From positions 1,860,001 to 1,924,000 of the forward strand of contig NC_079237.1 of assembly GCF_028502605.1 (NCBI RefSeq): a stretch of 64,000 bases of DNA. The letters are read 5' to 3'. This DNA is from Trichoderma breve. Lineage: Eukaryota > Ascomycota > Sordariomycetes > Hypocreales > Hypocreaceae. Every line of letters begins with the position of its first letter. Position 1 is the stretch's first letter. Below are positions 27,292 to 39,338 of this stretch, piece by piece. The translations under genes were made by a program, and so were the position numbers. The notes beneath the pieces were generated by a model. It did not search any database and had not been told where the DNA came from. It worked only from the letters and a program-made list of their open reading frames with translations.

Positions 27292-28072
27292 TTAGCCGCC
27301 ATGCAGGGTCGATACAAAGAGGATATTGTCGCCGCTCTTCAGCTCATATTCTTCTTCTCCCTCCAGCTCCCAGTCCGCATCATTGATGAGTACCAGGATA
27401 CCTGGTCGTCTGTTGAGATTAGCATCAGTTTGCCACTAGTTGCAATAAAATGAAGTGCTATTGTTGGTCCTTTGCTGTGAGAGCTCTATGATAGGCTGGG
27501 GTTGATACAGGAGGCAACTCATCACAAACACTATCGAGCCATGGTCTTGATACTGTGCGAGTCGTGTAGCTGAAGGGGCAAGGGGACCAGGGGAGGTAGA
27601 GCTCCAAAGGAAGACCATCTATCGATTCAAACACAAAAGCTCGTGGGGGAGGGTGATGAGACATACAGATGCTCCTGCAGGACGAAAAGCTCCTTTCGAG
27701 TGTCCTTCATGACATTCTCGCAAAGATGATGTATCAAATACGCAATGTTGGAAGGGTTGCCATCCTTGTCCTTGGCAGGCAGAGTGAGGGAGTGGCGGCG
27801 TTGGTCCGAGAAGAGCATCTCAAGACCTCCTCTGTATAGCACAGTTAGCCTACCCTTGACACGGATGGAAACCCAGATGAGGAAATGAAAGGAGGAGGAA
27901 ATGCGTCGAGGCTGGCCACAGTATCATCATTATGGCGTCTTGACAATGGTCCGGCTGTAGGGAGGAAAGGATATGTGACGAGAGTGCATTAGGCGCATGA
28001 GAAGGGGGAGGCTTACGAAAACTCCACGTCCAGGGAGAGATGCGCAGTGGCATCGTCGGGGGTGGAAGCCAT
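27292..28072 (-). CDS. urm1: Ubiquitin-related modifier Urm1
   Basis: Urm1 is a sulfur carrier for 2-thiolation of tRNA wobble uridine and a ubiquitin-like protein tag. Three exons (28072-28017, 27831-27667 and 27409-27292) give 112 residues, slightly longer than yeast Urm1. The start reads [20 protein letters not shown], the middle has [20 protein letters not shown], and the end has [20 protein letters not shown] then LFVSTLHGG and a stop. The C-terminal Gly-Gly, which Uba4 thiocarboxylates, is intact and needs no processing. Introns are 185 and 257 bp. The gene is divergent from elp2, whose product acts on the same tRNA base. Confidence 0.95.
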
Positions 28073-28644
28073 TGCGATGAGGCTCGATCCAGCGGGCTGT
28101 GACTGTTCACGGAGATCGAGTGTTGGTTGCAATGGCATCTGGCAGGCGGGATCTGATATCGGCGGCAGAAGTGACACAGGCGCGGCGTATCATTAGCCCT
28201 TGTTCCGGCCCAGCCCGTGCACGCCAGCCCTAAATTGTAGCGACTAATAAGCGCTGTACGAAGTGCTGTTACAGTAGAAGGATTGAAGCTTCTAGTACAG
28301 GTCTCAAACCAGAAGTTTCATATAACAATCGGATGTCTGACACAGGATTCGTGCCCTAGACATACGAAAATATCTACTCAAATGCAATTTATACAGTTTA
28401 TAACAATTCAACTGCCTAAAAGCAAAATAGAGTCATCTCCAAACTTAAAATAACTGAATAGCAGTACTATGCGTGTAACATTCCACAAAGTGCCTTAGTA
28501 GCCCCGTACCGTGCAAGCGCCAAAAACCACCTAAGAAAAAAAAAGTTCTTGTCACACAACCTTCAATGTCACGTGGGTCCCTCTTCTGTCGATGAATCTG
28601 AGTCTCAGTCAAGTCTACACATAAACGGGCAGGATTTTGTTAAT
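28073..28644. promoter_or_regulatory. Shared divergent promoter region urm1/elp2
   Basis: 572 bp separate the urm1 and elp2 start codons on opposite strands. A CACGTG hexamer, a bHLH-type site, is at 28570-28575. Two short upstream ATG frames precede elp2 (listed separately). No clear TATA box is visible. Confidence 0.55.
28566..28624 (+). other. Two short upstream reading frames before elp2
   Basis: The first frame (28566-28595) has ten codons including its TGA. That stop overlaps the ATG of the second frame (28592-28624, eleven codons with TAA) in an ATGA arrangement. Both end before the elp2 ATG at 28645. Whether they are transcribed depends on the start site, which I cannot see, so a translational role is only a possibility. 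Confidence 0.35.
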
Positions 28645-31281
28645 ATGAGCTCAAAAGACTTGACGGTAGAGCATCTCGCTGCCGGTGCGAATAGACAGAC
28701 TGCGGTTGCAGATTGGAGTCGGACGGGGTTGCTGGCTTATGGAGCTGATTGCAATATCGCTCTATGGCGCCCAGCTGTGAGTTTTATCAAGTTTACCATG
28801 ATATCATGCTTTCACATGCAATATTGTGCTCTCTCTTTAGAAGCATGTCTCTAACTCAGATTATTTATTCTAGGCCAACCCACCTAGAGGTGTATTTAAG
28901 CTCTTAAACGGGCACAAGGAAACTGTCAAGGCTATATCGTTTCTGCCAGAGCTGAACAGTGACCTCTCGACATATTTCATCAGTGGCTCAGATGACAAAA
29001 CCATAGCTGTCTGGAAGTCTACTGATGATAGACAAGACTTCAGGCTACTTCAGACGGCATCTGAACACACCGGGCCCGTAAACTGCGTTGCGGCCCTGCG
29101 GGTTACTGCCGATCAGCCGAAATGGATTATCGCAACGGGAGCAGCAGATGCGACTATCAGGATATGGAGCTTTGAGAATGACCAACTGCAACTAGTCCAA
29201 ACCATCAACACAGCGCCAAAATACTTCCCTCTATCACTCTCACTCAGCACTCTCGGCGCCAACAATGACGCTTATATCCTCGCCTCAGCCGGCACAAGGG
29301 ATGTCATCCAGATCCTCACAGCCGAGACGAAGGCAGACAACGTTCAATTCCAGCTTCAGGCAACACTCAGCGGCCATGAAGGCTGGTTGAGATCTCTTAG
29401 CTTTTCAAGAGAAACAAGCAGCCCAGACAGCGATTTGCTTCTTGCGTCAGCCAGCCAGGATAAGTACATCAGAATCTGGAGGGTTCACCAGGGCAAAGAA
29501 CTCCCCGCCCTGGCTGCCGAAGGCTCAGACCCATCAAGCGGCGCCTTCATGCCAGGAAAATCCCCGTCAAATAAAGCACACTGGCTCAAGGTTTCCGGCA
29601 AAGACTTTTCCGTGACGTTTGAAGCCTTGCTGCTGGGCCACGAGGACTGGATCTACAGTGCAAAGTGGCATTCTCAGGCTGATGGCAAGCTGCAACTCTT
29701 GTCTGCTTCTGCGGACAACTCCTTGGCTATCTGGGAGGCCGACCCCAGCTCCGGTATCTGGGTCAGCATGGTCAGACTTGGAGAGATTAGCAGAGAAAAG
29801 GGCGCTACAACGGCAACAGGCAGCACTGGTGGTTTCTGGACTGGTCTCTGGTCTCCTGATGGAAAGTCAGTGGCTTGCCTGGGTAGAACAGGCAGTTGGA
29901 GAAGATGGGAGTATGACGTCTCGGAAGATATGTGGCGGCCTTGCGTTGCCATCTCTGGCCACACAAAAGCCGTCACCGGCATCTCCTGGTCCAAAGACGG
30001 CGGCTTCCTTCTCTCTACAAGCTCAGATCAGACGACTCGTCTCCACATGAAGTGGAAGAGCTCTGGTACCTGGCACGAAATGTCACGTCCTCAGATTCAC
30101 GGCTATGATCTCAACTGCATCGACTCGCTGGGCTCGTCCCAGTTTGTGTCTGGCGCTGACGAGAAGCTCATGAGAGTCTTCAGCGAGCCCAAGGCAGTGG
30201 CCACCATGCTCAGTCGTCTAGGGGGCATCGAAGGAACAAACATTGCAGACATGCCCGACGCCGCCAACATGCCGGTTCTGGGCCTCTCGAACAAGGCCAT
30301 CGACGCCCTAGATGACGACCAAGAAATTCAACCCATAGACGACCGCGACCGAGACGCCATCGACCCGGCCTCCATCGTCAAGAAGTCCTATCTAGACATC
30401 GATCACCCGCCCTTTGAAGAAACTCTCTCCCGACACACCCTCTGGCCTGAAACGGAGAAACTCTACGGCCACGGCTACGAAATCTCGTGCCTTGCCGCCA
30501 GCCATGATGGCAAGCTCATCGCCAGCGCCTGCAAGGCCAGCTCCGTCAACCACGCCGTCATCCGCATCTTCGAGACGGACAAGTGGACCGAGCTCAGACC
30601 CCCGCTGGCAGCCCACTCCTTGACGGCCACTCGGTTGCGCTTCTCCTCCGACGACAAGTACCTCCTGAGTGTCGGCCGTGATCGTCAGTGGGCTGTCTTT
30701 GAGCGAGGCGTCGGAGAAGACGGCGCTGTCCAGTATCAGCTATTACAGGCCAACGCAAAGGGACACTCGAGAATGATCCTCGATGCGGCATGGGCTCCCT
30801 CTGCGGCACCTCTGTTCGCCACGGCCGGTCGTGACAAGCAAGTCAGGGTATGGTCTCTGTCAAAGCCAAGCGGCGAGGACACCAAAGCCCAATTCACCCA
30901 AGTATCTGCTTTGGCTTCTGACGGCCCCGTCACATCAGTCGACTTCCTGGCACAGCCCGTTGGTGATAAATACATTCTTGCAGTCGGCACAGAGAGCGGG
31001 CGGGTTAGCCTGTGCACGGTAGCTCAAGATGGCTCCTCGGTCTCAGAGTTGCCAACATCTTCTGAGTAAGTTTGTTTCCTGTTTCGCTTTTCCCCCTCAG
31101 TATATAACTAACAGCTGTGGATAGGTTGATTCTTCCCAAGACGGTGCTTCAACTGGCATGGCGGCCAGTACACAAGGACGAAAAGGAAAGCAAATATGAA
31201 CTGGCCGTTGCAGGAGAGGATAGTTCATTGAGGCTCTATGGCTTTGGAGAGGAATACTTTAAGGAGCAGAAACAGTCATAG
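28645..31281 (+). CDS. elp2: Elongator complex protein 2 (Elp2), WD40
   Basis: Elp2 is a scaffold subunit of Elongator, which installs the mcm5/ncm5 side chains on wobble uridine of tRNAs. Three exons (28645-28776, 28874-31065 and 31125-31281) encode 826 residues, normal for Elp2. The N-terminus contains AGANRQTAVADWSRTGLLAY, the family's opening blade. Many WD repeats follow, for example STYFISGSDDKTIAVW, LLLASASQDKYIRIW, LQLLSASADNSLAIW and APLFATAGRDKQVRVW, as expected for two seven-bladed propellers. Characteristic Elp2 stretches include GGFWTGLWSPDGKSVACLGR and HGYDLNCIDSL. The start MSSKDL at 28645 places the conserved blade at the usual distance. Divergent urm1 lies 572 bp away. Confidence 0.95.
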
Positions 31282-31664
31282 GCGCCTAAAATACACTCGA
31301 ATTGAATACCATACATTCACAAGTTGGCCAAAAACGAATAATCATGACATTCCACTGCCGTAAAAAGTTTTGTATTATTCTCAATTAATTCGTAGTACTT
31401 CTAGGAGCGCATTATTATTAATGTACCATCTGGCCATTCTATTAGGCTTCCTCATAAATCGACCTGCCCAACGCCAAATTTTAAAAAACAAGTCGAAACA
31501 GACTGCGTCAACCAGAGCCTTCTCGCTTCGCTCTCCATATTACGTCGAAATGGTCCAATTCACCAAGTAGCAGCTCATCGGTTCACTCTTCCCAGTCCCA
31601 GTTTTCGTATCCATAAACTTCATAAGAGCCTCGGCCCATCCCATCGATCCTTATTGTTCCCAAC
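31282..31664. other. Convergent 3' intergenic region elp2/SPT small subunit
   Basis: 383 bp of AT-rich sequence lie between two convergent stops, consistent with two 3' UTRs. Nothing else is seen. Confidence 0.5.
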
Positions 31665-32171
31665 TCACAGCTCCCTCACAACCGCCGCAGCGTCCTTACC
31701 AGTTCCCATCGCGCTGCTAAAGACGTCTCGCGTGAAGGCCGTAATGTCAATAGTCTCGCCATTGATGTAGTACCACGCGCGACCGGTCAGAATGGAAATG
31801 TGATGCGGGAGGTATAGAATAACGGCGATAGAGAGCAGGCTGAAGAGCAAGAAGACGATCGAATCTAGACAATTGTAAGAAAAGGGTTCTTGTTAGCAGC
31901 AATTCTTCAGTCATTCTGAGTGCTATGTCGTGAGCGGGATCGCCGGAATCAATCATCATCCCACATGGCCATCCCAAAAGGGGGTCACGAGAACAACGAA
32001 ACGTCTGGTGGGAGAAAAAAACGAAGAAACAGGGAGACGGCAAGGGGCAAGGGGAAAAGAGAACATACAATAAGCAAACTTCTCCACTGGCGAAAACAGA
32101 TACGTCCCAAACGTCACATCGATCTGGAGCATCTTCCGCTGGATCATGCTCTTGATGCCTTGTGACGCCAT
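31665..32171 (-). CDS. Serine palmitoyltransferase small subunit-like ER membrane protein
   Basis: The predicted role is to bind and activate serine palmitoyltransferase, the first enzyme of sphingolipid synthesis, in the ER membrane. Two exons (32171-32069 and 31864-31665) give 100 residues. The N-terminal part has IQRKMLQIDVTFGTYLFSPV then EKFAYYSIVFLL. This resembles the SPTSSA/SPTSSB core, where a Tyr-x-Leu-x-Pro-Trp-Glu-Lys type turn precedes a membrane helix and a Pro-x-His motif; here that motif is LPHHI. The tail has TGRAWYYINGETIDI and then a short hydrophilic end. In place of Trp the turn has Val (SPVEK). The family call rests on this short core, so I keep some doubt. The gene is divergent from the GGQ protein gene. 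Confidence 0.75.
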
Positions 32172-32603
32172 GTCGAATTGAATTGACGAGATGCTTTCCA
32201 CCTAACAGACGGTCCGGTATCTCTCTCTGAGTCTGTATCTTCTCGCAATGTGCAAGCTGCTTCGTGGTTTTTGCCACTTGACGGTATTCTTTTAGGATCG
32301 CGAAGTGTCTGTTCGTGGACAGGCCAATGTTTCGTTTCGGGTCGGAATGGTGATGGAGGAAAGGAAAAAAGAAAGTCCAAAATTACACGTTCCGGCCCGG
32401 CAGGATGTCGTTGCATGTGCTAACTTTCCAGCGCTGTTTATAGCAGGGTGCACGCCACAAGCCACGCCTAAGCCCGCCCGGCCAAGGCTAGCTGCTCATT
32501 TTAGTGGCTCAACCTTCCGCCATCTTTGACTCTATGGTCATTTTAGAGCATCATCGCGGGCAACCTCAAATCGCCGTACAAGAAACACGCCCTTGCTCTA
32601 ACC
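32172..32603. promoter_or_regulatory. Shared divergent promoter region SPT small subunit/mtRF-like
   Basis: 432 bp lie between divergent start codons, so both promoters are expected here. No individual element is clear. Confidence 0.45.
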
Positions 32604-33299
32604 ATGTTTCGCTTCACACCTTCGTTTCTCACAGCCTTCATAGTCCCAATTACATTCACCGCTAGAATCATACCAAAGCCTCCCTTCTTCAGCACCCTTG
32701 GCGCCCTCTCAAAGAATCTCCCACCCCGTCCAAAGCCCCCACCAGACTCCGAAATCGAAGAGTCCTACCTCAAAGGCAGCGGCCCCGGCGGCCAAAAGAT
32801 CGTACGTACCCTTTCTTCAACACACAAGGAATCCTCTCTTCTCTTCATTGTCTGTGGAAGCAACGGTGCCTAAGAAAATCGTTACGGTTACTTTCTCCAG
32901 AACAAAACGAATTCGGCCGTCCAACTAAAGCACATCCCCACCGGCATCGTCGTCAAATCCCAAGCCACTCGATCCCGCAGTCAGAACCGCAAGCTAGCCC
33001 GGGAAATTCTAGCGCAGCGGGTTGACGAGTTCATCAATGGCGACCAAAGCCGCTCAGCGGTGGTCGGGGCGATAAAGAAGAAGAAATCCGACAGCGCGGC
33101 CAAAAAGAGTCGACGAAAGTACCGGCTGCTGGACGAGGGAAAGGCGGGTGCTGAAGAAGCTACCACTATCGAAAACAACCCGATAGAGATTCCCGAGCCG
33201 AGTAGAGACACAAGACAAGATACAAGCCGTCATGACGGTAATCCGACCACTGGTAGCAGTCCCCAACCTGGGCACGAGTCTCCAGGTGGAAAGTCATGA
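32604..33299 (+). CDS. Mitochondrial GGQ peptidyl-tRNA hydrolase, Rso55/mtRF-R type
   Basis: This is a class I release-factor-like protein of mitochondria that lacks the stop-codon recognition domain and is thought to rescue peptidyl-tRNA. Two exons (32604-32801 and 32901-33299) give 198 residues. Residues 1-35 are hydrophobic and basic, fitting a mitochondrial presequence. The core reads GSGPGGQKI, then after the intron [20 protein letters not shown], then [20 protein letters not shown]. The catalytic Gly-Gly-Gln is intact at about residues 63-65. A basic [17 protein letters not shown] segment follows, and the tail is low-complexity and hydrophilic. Yeast Rso55 and human C12orf65/MTRFR are the closest family members I know. 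ICT1 is less likely because of the short size and tail. Confidence 0.87.
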
Positions 33300-33784
33300 C
33301 AGTCAATTGCACAAGCATGATGTACAACACAAAGACAAATATAACTACGAGGTCCATGTGCTGTAGTACGGGTGAAGTTGAGCCACCAGGCAATCATTGT
33401 CACAATGTTCCATTCAACATGTCTAAGACCGGAAAGCGAATAAATATTTGTATCAACCTAAGCTTCTAGCCCCTAGACTCGCGTTGCGCATCCAGCCCAG
33501 CTGCCATACACGAGCCGTTGTATCCTCATCGGAGAAAAGCCAACGCCCACCCCCTTGACCCTGTCAAAAACTTTTCGTAAATATGAGACTCGATCGCAAT
33601 ACGTGCGAAGCCATGGAAGCACTGCGTGATTCGCCGCCTCCATGAGCTTGGCACGAGTGATTGGCGAAGGATGTGAGGTATTGTCTTTGACCTCGCGTAG
33701 CTTCTAAACGGGTTGGCATTAGCTTCTTGTCTTCCGAGATCATGTGACGGCTGCCATCTGCGCCTTTCTAAAAATAAGCTTACC
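33300..33784. other. Convergent 3' intergenic region mtRF-like/actin
   Basis: 485 bp lie between convergent stops and fit two 3' UTRs. No other feature is seen. Confidence 0.5.
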
Positions 33785-35522
<1,738 letters not shown>

Positions 35523-35676
35523 TGTGACTGATTAATGTATGAAGCTGATGGAAAAGTTGGTAAGAGACAAAAGAAGAAGCTCGCGCGATCCCAGGATCTC
35601 GAGGGTTAGCTTGAAGGGGGAAGAAAGAGGTCGAAAGTGAGGAAATATTAAGGTGACACGCAGTCGAAAGCTGGCG

Positions 35677-35681
35677 ATTGG
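35677..35681 (-). promoter_or_regulatory. CCAAT box upstream of actin
   Basis: CCAAT reads on the minus strand about 155 bp upstream of the actin ATG, a normal position for the HAP/CBC complex. A second copy lies at 35976-35980. The assignment is by motif and position only. Confidence 0.4.
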
Positions 35682-36070
35682 GGGGTGGGTGCTGTTGAAG
35701 AAGTAGAAAGAGTGGAGGGGGAGGAAAGGAGGGAAGTAAGTATCTCCGCTACCACGATGGGCACAGAGTTGTGGGCGGGACAATTGCGTGGTGGAGCAGC
35801 CTTTGTGTGGGAGGCGGCGAACCAGGGCGAGACCGCCTTAGCTCAAAGTACCTGGATGCCCGGGTCTAGGTACCGGCGACGCTTCGTTCTCTGTGCGAGG
35901 AACCTTGCCCAGGCCACGGAGTACCGACGCGGCCGCCAAACAGGGGGATGGCAGCGCTGCCTGCCGCTTTAAGCGATTGGCTCATGGCGGTGGCTGTGGC
36001 TGGGGCCCTACCGTACAAAGGACGAGTACGCATCAGCGTCCGGTGCCACTAACACGCTTCTCCATCGACC

Positions 36071-36110
36071 TCCTTTAGGTCTCCTTTAGGTCCCCTTAGG
36101 TCCCCTTAGG
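36071..36110. repeat. Short tandem repeat with TTAGG core, four units
   Basis: Four adjacent units of 9-11 bases, each of the form TCCyyTTAGG, fill 40 bp. The last two units (TCCCCTTAGG) are identical. The core resembles, but does not equal, the fungal telomere unit TTAGGG. Confidence 0.8.
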
Positions 36111-38288
36111 CGCTACAGTAAGGTATCTACCAGTGGGGAGGGGGAGGGGCTTGCACCGCCAGATCAACGCCATCGTCACCTTTTGCCCCCAGCTGCTGTC
36201 GAGCTGCAACTTGCTCCATTGCCTGTAAGCACATCCACCGCCAATTGCTTTTGGTGCTAGCTGGGAGGATAAAGACCGCCTGATCGCTCACCAGCAGTTT
36301 GACGCTGTGCCACGGGCATGATGGGCGATGGATTGGTGCCGGGTCGAGCTAGTCGAGGCAACAAAGATGCTAACTACAGTGCTGAGCACAAAGCAAACGC
36401 ATGTACGCGGCCCAGTACGCAATCCACCAAGGCTGAGGATCCGAGAAGCAACATTCGCCGCCTTGCCTTGTTTCATGCCGCCAGGCTCCGAGATACATAC
36501 CTACTTGAACACACAAACCGGGAATGAGATGAGATTGATGCTCCGGGAGGGGCACTTTTGTGAGGCTCTCCCAAAGTGACGGCCCCCCTTCCGTGGTTGA
36601 TGACAGCCGATAAGGGGGGTCCTATGTGTGGCTGGTTCTCTCCCAGGTACTCCGGACTTTGGCTGCTGATTGACATCATGAAAGCTCTTTGTTGGTAGCA
36701 TGTCAAAGGGGGCCCTTTGATGCTCTTTCGGGGGGCTTTCAATCTCTCGTGTACCCCGTGCTCTGGCCCTTTGTGCAGGGTCTCAAGATGAGACATCAGC
36801 TTGATTCATTCCACGTTAGGCAGAGAGATTATTGCACTCTTTGTCCATGGCTTTGAGGGTTGAGGCAGCAGCATTTCAAGCGTTCCATTTGCTTTAGGCA
36901 TCTTGCATTCCAAATCCCCAGATTTATCCGCCTATTGAGTGCGTAATCCGGCCTCGCATCCAGAAGACGCCGAGCTGGTGCCAGTAAGCAGAAGCACACC
37001 AAAGAGCTGGTGACGGCTTTTAGCCCCCTTTTCGCTATCAAATTTCCCCAGCCAAGCTCATTTGGCCACGCCAACACGTCGCTGTGCAGGAAGCGGAGGA
37101 GGGGGACACGACAACCTCAGGCCGGGCCCAATGTGGCTAGTGCCTTTGCCGCCCTAAGCTCACCAAGCTACTCGTATCTACTCCGTCGCATCACGTGAGG
37201 CTTTGTGGATAAGTCATCTTGAGTGGGATTTGGACTGTGTAGGGTATCAGACAGCGACGGCCGTTAGCTTCATGGAGCATGCAAATGCTCCCTAGCTGGA
37301 GCACTGGATCAAGATCTTTCGGGAGATCTAGAGCTGCATGGCGCGGAATGCTGCAGATGGCCTGGTCCAAAGGGGACAGGAAATAGGCGAGGCAAGGCTG
37401 CGGTAACTTTTAAGACTGTCTCAGCTCAGCAACGCGTGGTTGCTATTTACAGCTGGGCAAAGAAGGCAGACGGATACATAGATGGGCTTAGCTTCTCCAT
37501 CTCTGAGGTCGAATGTTTCCAAATCTCACAGGCATTGATTTGTATTCATCTGCCTACCACCTACTACTATATCCAGTACCCTATGTGATGGAGCAATAGC
37601 TTCTTACAATTGTTTCACAAAGAACGGAGTACATGGGTACACCTTGCCAGTATTCCCTTTGAAATCAGCTGAAGGATGGTCTTCTTGCTACGTCACCTGC
37701 CAGATCTCGGCATCTCGGGGGCCAGCTAGGCATCTCTTTTTCTACCCTCTGTGGTGTCAAAAGAAAGCTGGATACCACTACTGCGACTCCGTTCGTACTC
37801 CTAGGGAGACCTATTGTTGAAGGCGGCCCATGACGTGTTTCGTACTAGGCTGCGGTTATAGAATCCAACGCTGATCCGGTTCTAATGATAGTATCAGCTT
37901 CCATCTGAGTCAGGCATCGCCATGTGTGATCATGCGTGGTGGACAGTACGGAGTACGGAATACTCGTACAAGCCACCATCTGGGCTGAGATGAACAAGTG
38001 GGGTAACGTTTCGTTCCAATCAGCCTCTTGAGATTAGCTGTTTTACGGTTAATTCTCCGACTCAAACAGAAGGCTGCCAATTCTGTGATCAACCGAGCCT
38101 GAGAATACAATTTCCAGTCATTAATCCTCGGAGATTTGGCTCAACTCGAGTTTAATTACATTCTAAGTGAAGCTGATGATCAAGTTCTCGGTTTGGCCGG
38201 GATGGAACTCCAGGTAAGGCTAAGGCTGGACTGTAAGGGAGTAGCCTTCCAGCATCCTGTGTCACTAGTCCACATCTGGCCTAGAGTA

Positions 38289-38306
38289 TTCTTGAAGTTT
38301 CCAGAA
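38289..38306 (+). promoter_or_regulatory. Perfect four-unit heat shock element upstream of fes1
   Basis: The sequence reads TTC-2-GAA-2-TTC-2-GAA with exact two-base spacers, which is the consensus for trimeric Hsf1 binding. It lies about 150 bp upstream of the fes1 ATG. A further GAA-TTC-GAA cluster with one irregular spacer follows near 38336-38347. Yeast FES1 is a known Hsf1 target, so position and function agree. Confidence 0.75.
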
Positions 38307-38456
38307 ACTGCATTACCACAAGCGAAAATCTGAGGAACTTCGAGAACAATTTCAGCGTCAAAATCAAAAGCACAAGAGAGCGCTCCATAACTCTTTATCC
38401 TCTTCATTACACAATTACCCACACGTACTCTCGCTAAGCCAAACAACAACGCTACC

Positions 38457-39107
38457 ATGGGTGACAAGCGACTCAACGACCTCCTACGATGGAGCATCGA
38501 AAACACTGAGGGCGATGGCCCCTCCACCGGAGCTGAAGCCCAAGCACCACCTCCGACAAATCTCACCCCGGAGCTGATGGCCGCTCTCATGGGCGGCCCC
38601 TCCGATGCCGACCTGATGAAGGGCTCCATGGAGCTCATCAACGATCCCGAGGTTACTCTGGAAAACAAACTCATCGCCTTTGACAACTTCGAGCAACTCA
38701 TTGAGAACCTCGACAACGCCAACAACATCGCCAACCTTGACCTGTGGACCCCGCTGCTCGAGCACCTGCGCAACGAGGAGCGCGAGCTGCGCAAGATGGC
38801 GGCCTGGTGCGTCGGCACGGCTGTCCAGAACAACGAGCGCACACAGGAGCGTCTGCTGGCCATGGGTGGACTGACGCCTCTGGTTGAGATGGCGCTGAAG
38901 GAGGACGAGGCCGAGGACGTTCGGCGCAAGGCAATCTATGCGCTGAGTTCAGCCGTCAGGAATTACCAGCCTTCGATGGATCTCTGCACGGACGAGCTGA
39001 ACAAGCGAGGATTTACTGCGGCGAAGACTGACGCTGCGGATATGGATGCCGTTGATGTTGTCATTCACGGCCTCAGGGAAAAGGTCAAGGCTGCGGCTTC
39101 TGCATAA
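38457..39107 (+). CDS. fes1: Hsp70 nucleotide exchange factor Fes1
   Basis: Fes1 is a cytosolic armadillo-repeat factor that releases ADP from Hsp70 and directs misfolded proteins to degradation. A single uninterrupted exon gives 216 residues, the usual size for fungal Fes1. The start MGDKRLNDLLRWSIENTE is the family N-terminus. The armadillo core includes NLDLWTPLLEHLRNEERELR, KMAAWCVGTAVQNNERTQER and DVRRKAIYALSSAVRNYQPS. The protein ends in a short alanine-rich tail. A perfect heat shock element lies about 150 bp upstream, so heat induction by Hsf1 is likely. The gene converges on the uL5m gene with only 231 bp between stops. Confidence 0.95.
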   Translation: MGDKRLNDLLRWSIENTEGDGPSTGAEAQAPPPTNLTPELMAALMGGPSDADLMKGSMELINDPEVTLENKLIAFDNFEQLIENLDNANNIANLDLWTPLLEHLRNEERELRKMAAWCVGTAVQNNERTQERLLAMGGLTPLVEMALKEDEAEDVRRKAIYALSSAVRNYQPSMDLCTDELNKRGFTAAKTDAADMDAVDVVIHGLREKVKAAASA

Positions 39108-39338
39108 AGTATGGCGTTTCAAAGCAACTTCAATAAAAAGGAACACTGGGCGGAGTTGGGGCGTTTTAAAAGGTCTTGGATGAATCAAACGATAGGGACT
39201 TGCATGTAGAGGTATCCTACAATATTCATACATTGTATCTAACGGTTATATATTTAACGATACATGTGTTGTACAATTTTTTTTATCCCCCGCTTTTTTT
39301 CTAATATTTAACAAGTGATGTCGTTGACGTGATATTCA

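Larger units (their letters stand above)
35523..38456. other. 2.9 kb divergent intergenic region actin/fes1
   Basis: The actin promoter and leader are on the left, with CCAAT boxes on the actin strand at 35677-35681 and 35976-35980. A TTAGG-containing tandem repeat is at 36071-36110. The fes1 promoter with a heat shock element is on the right. Between about 36.2 and 38.1 kb I see no gene. Motif copies TACGGAGTA (37947) and TACTCGTAC (37961) occur. Confidence 0.55.

Noticed and set aside
36071..36110. Interstitial telomere
   Set aside because: The units contain TTAGG but never TTAGGG, and spacing is irregular. It is kept only as a short tandem repeat.
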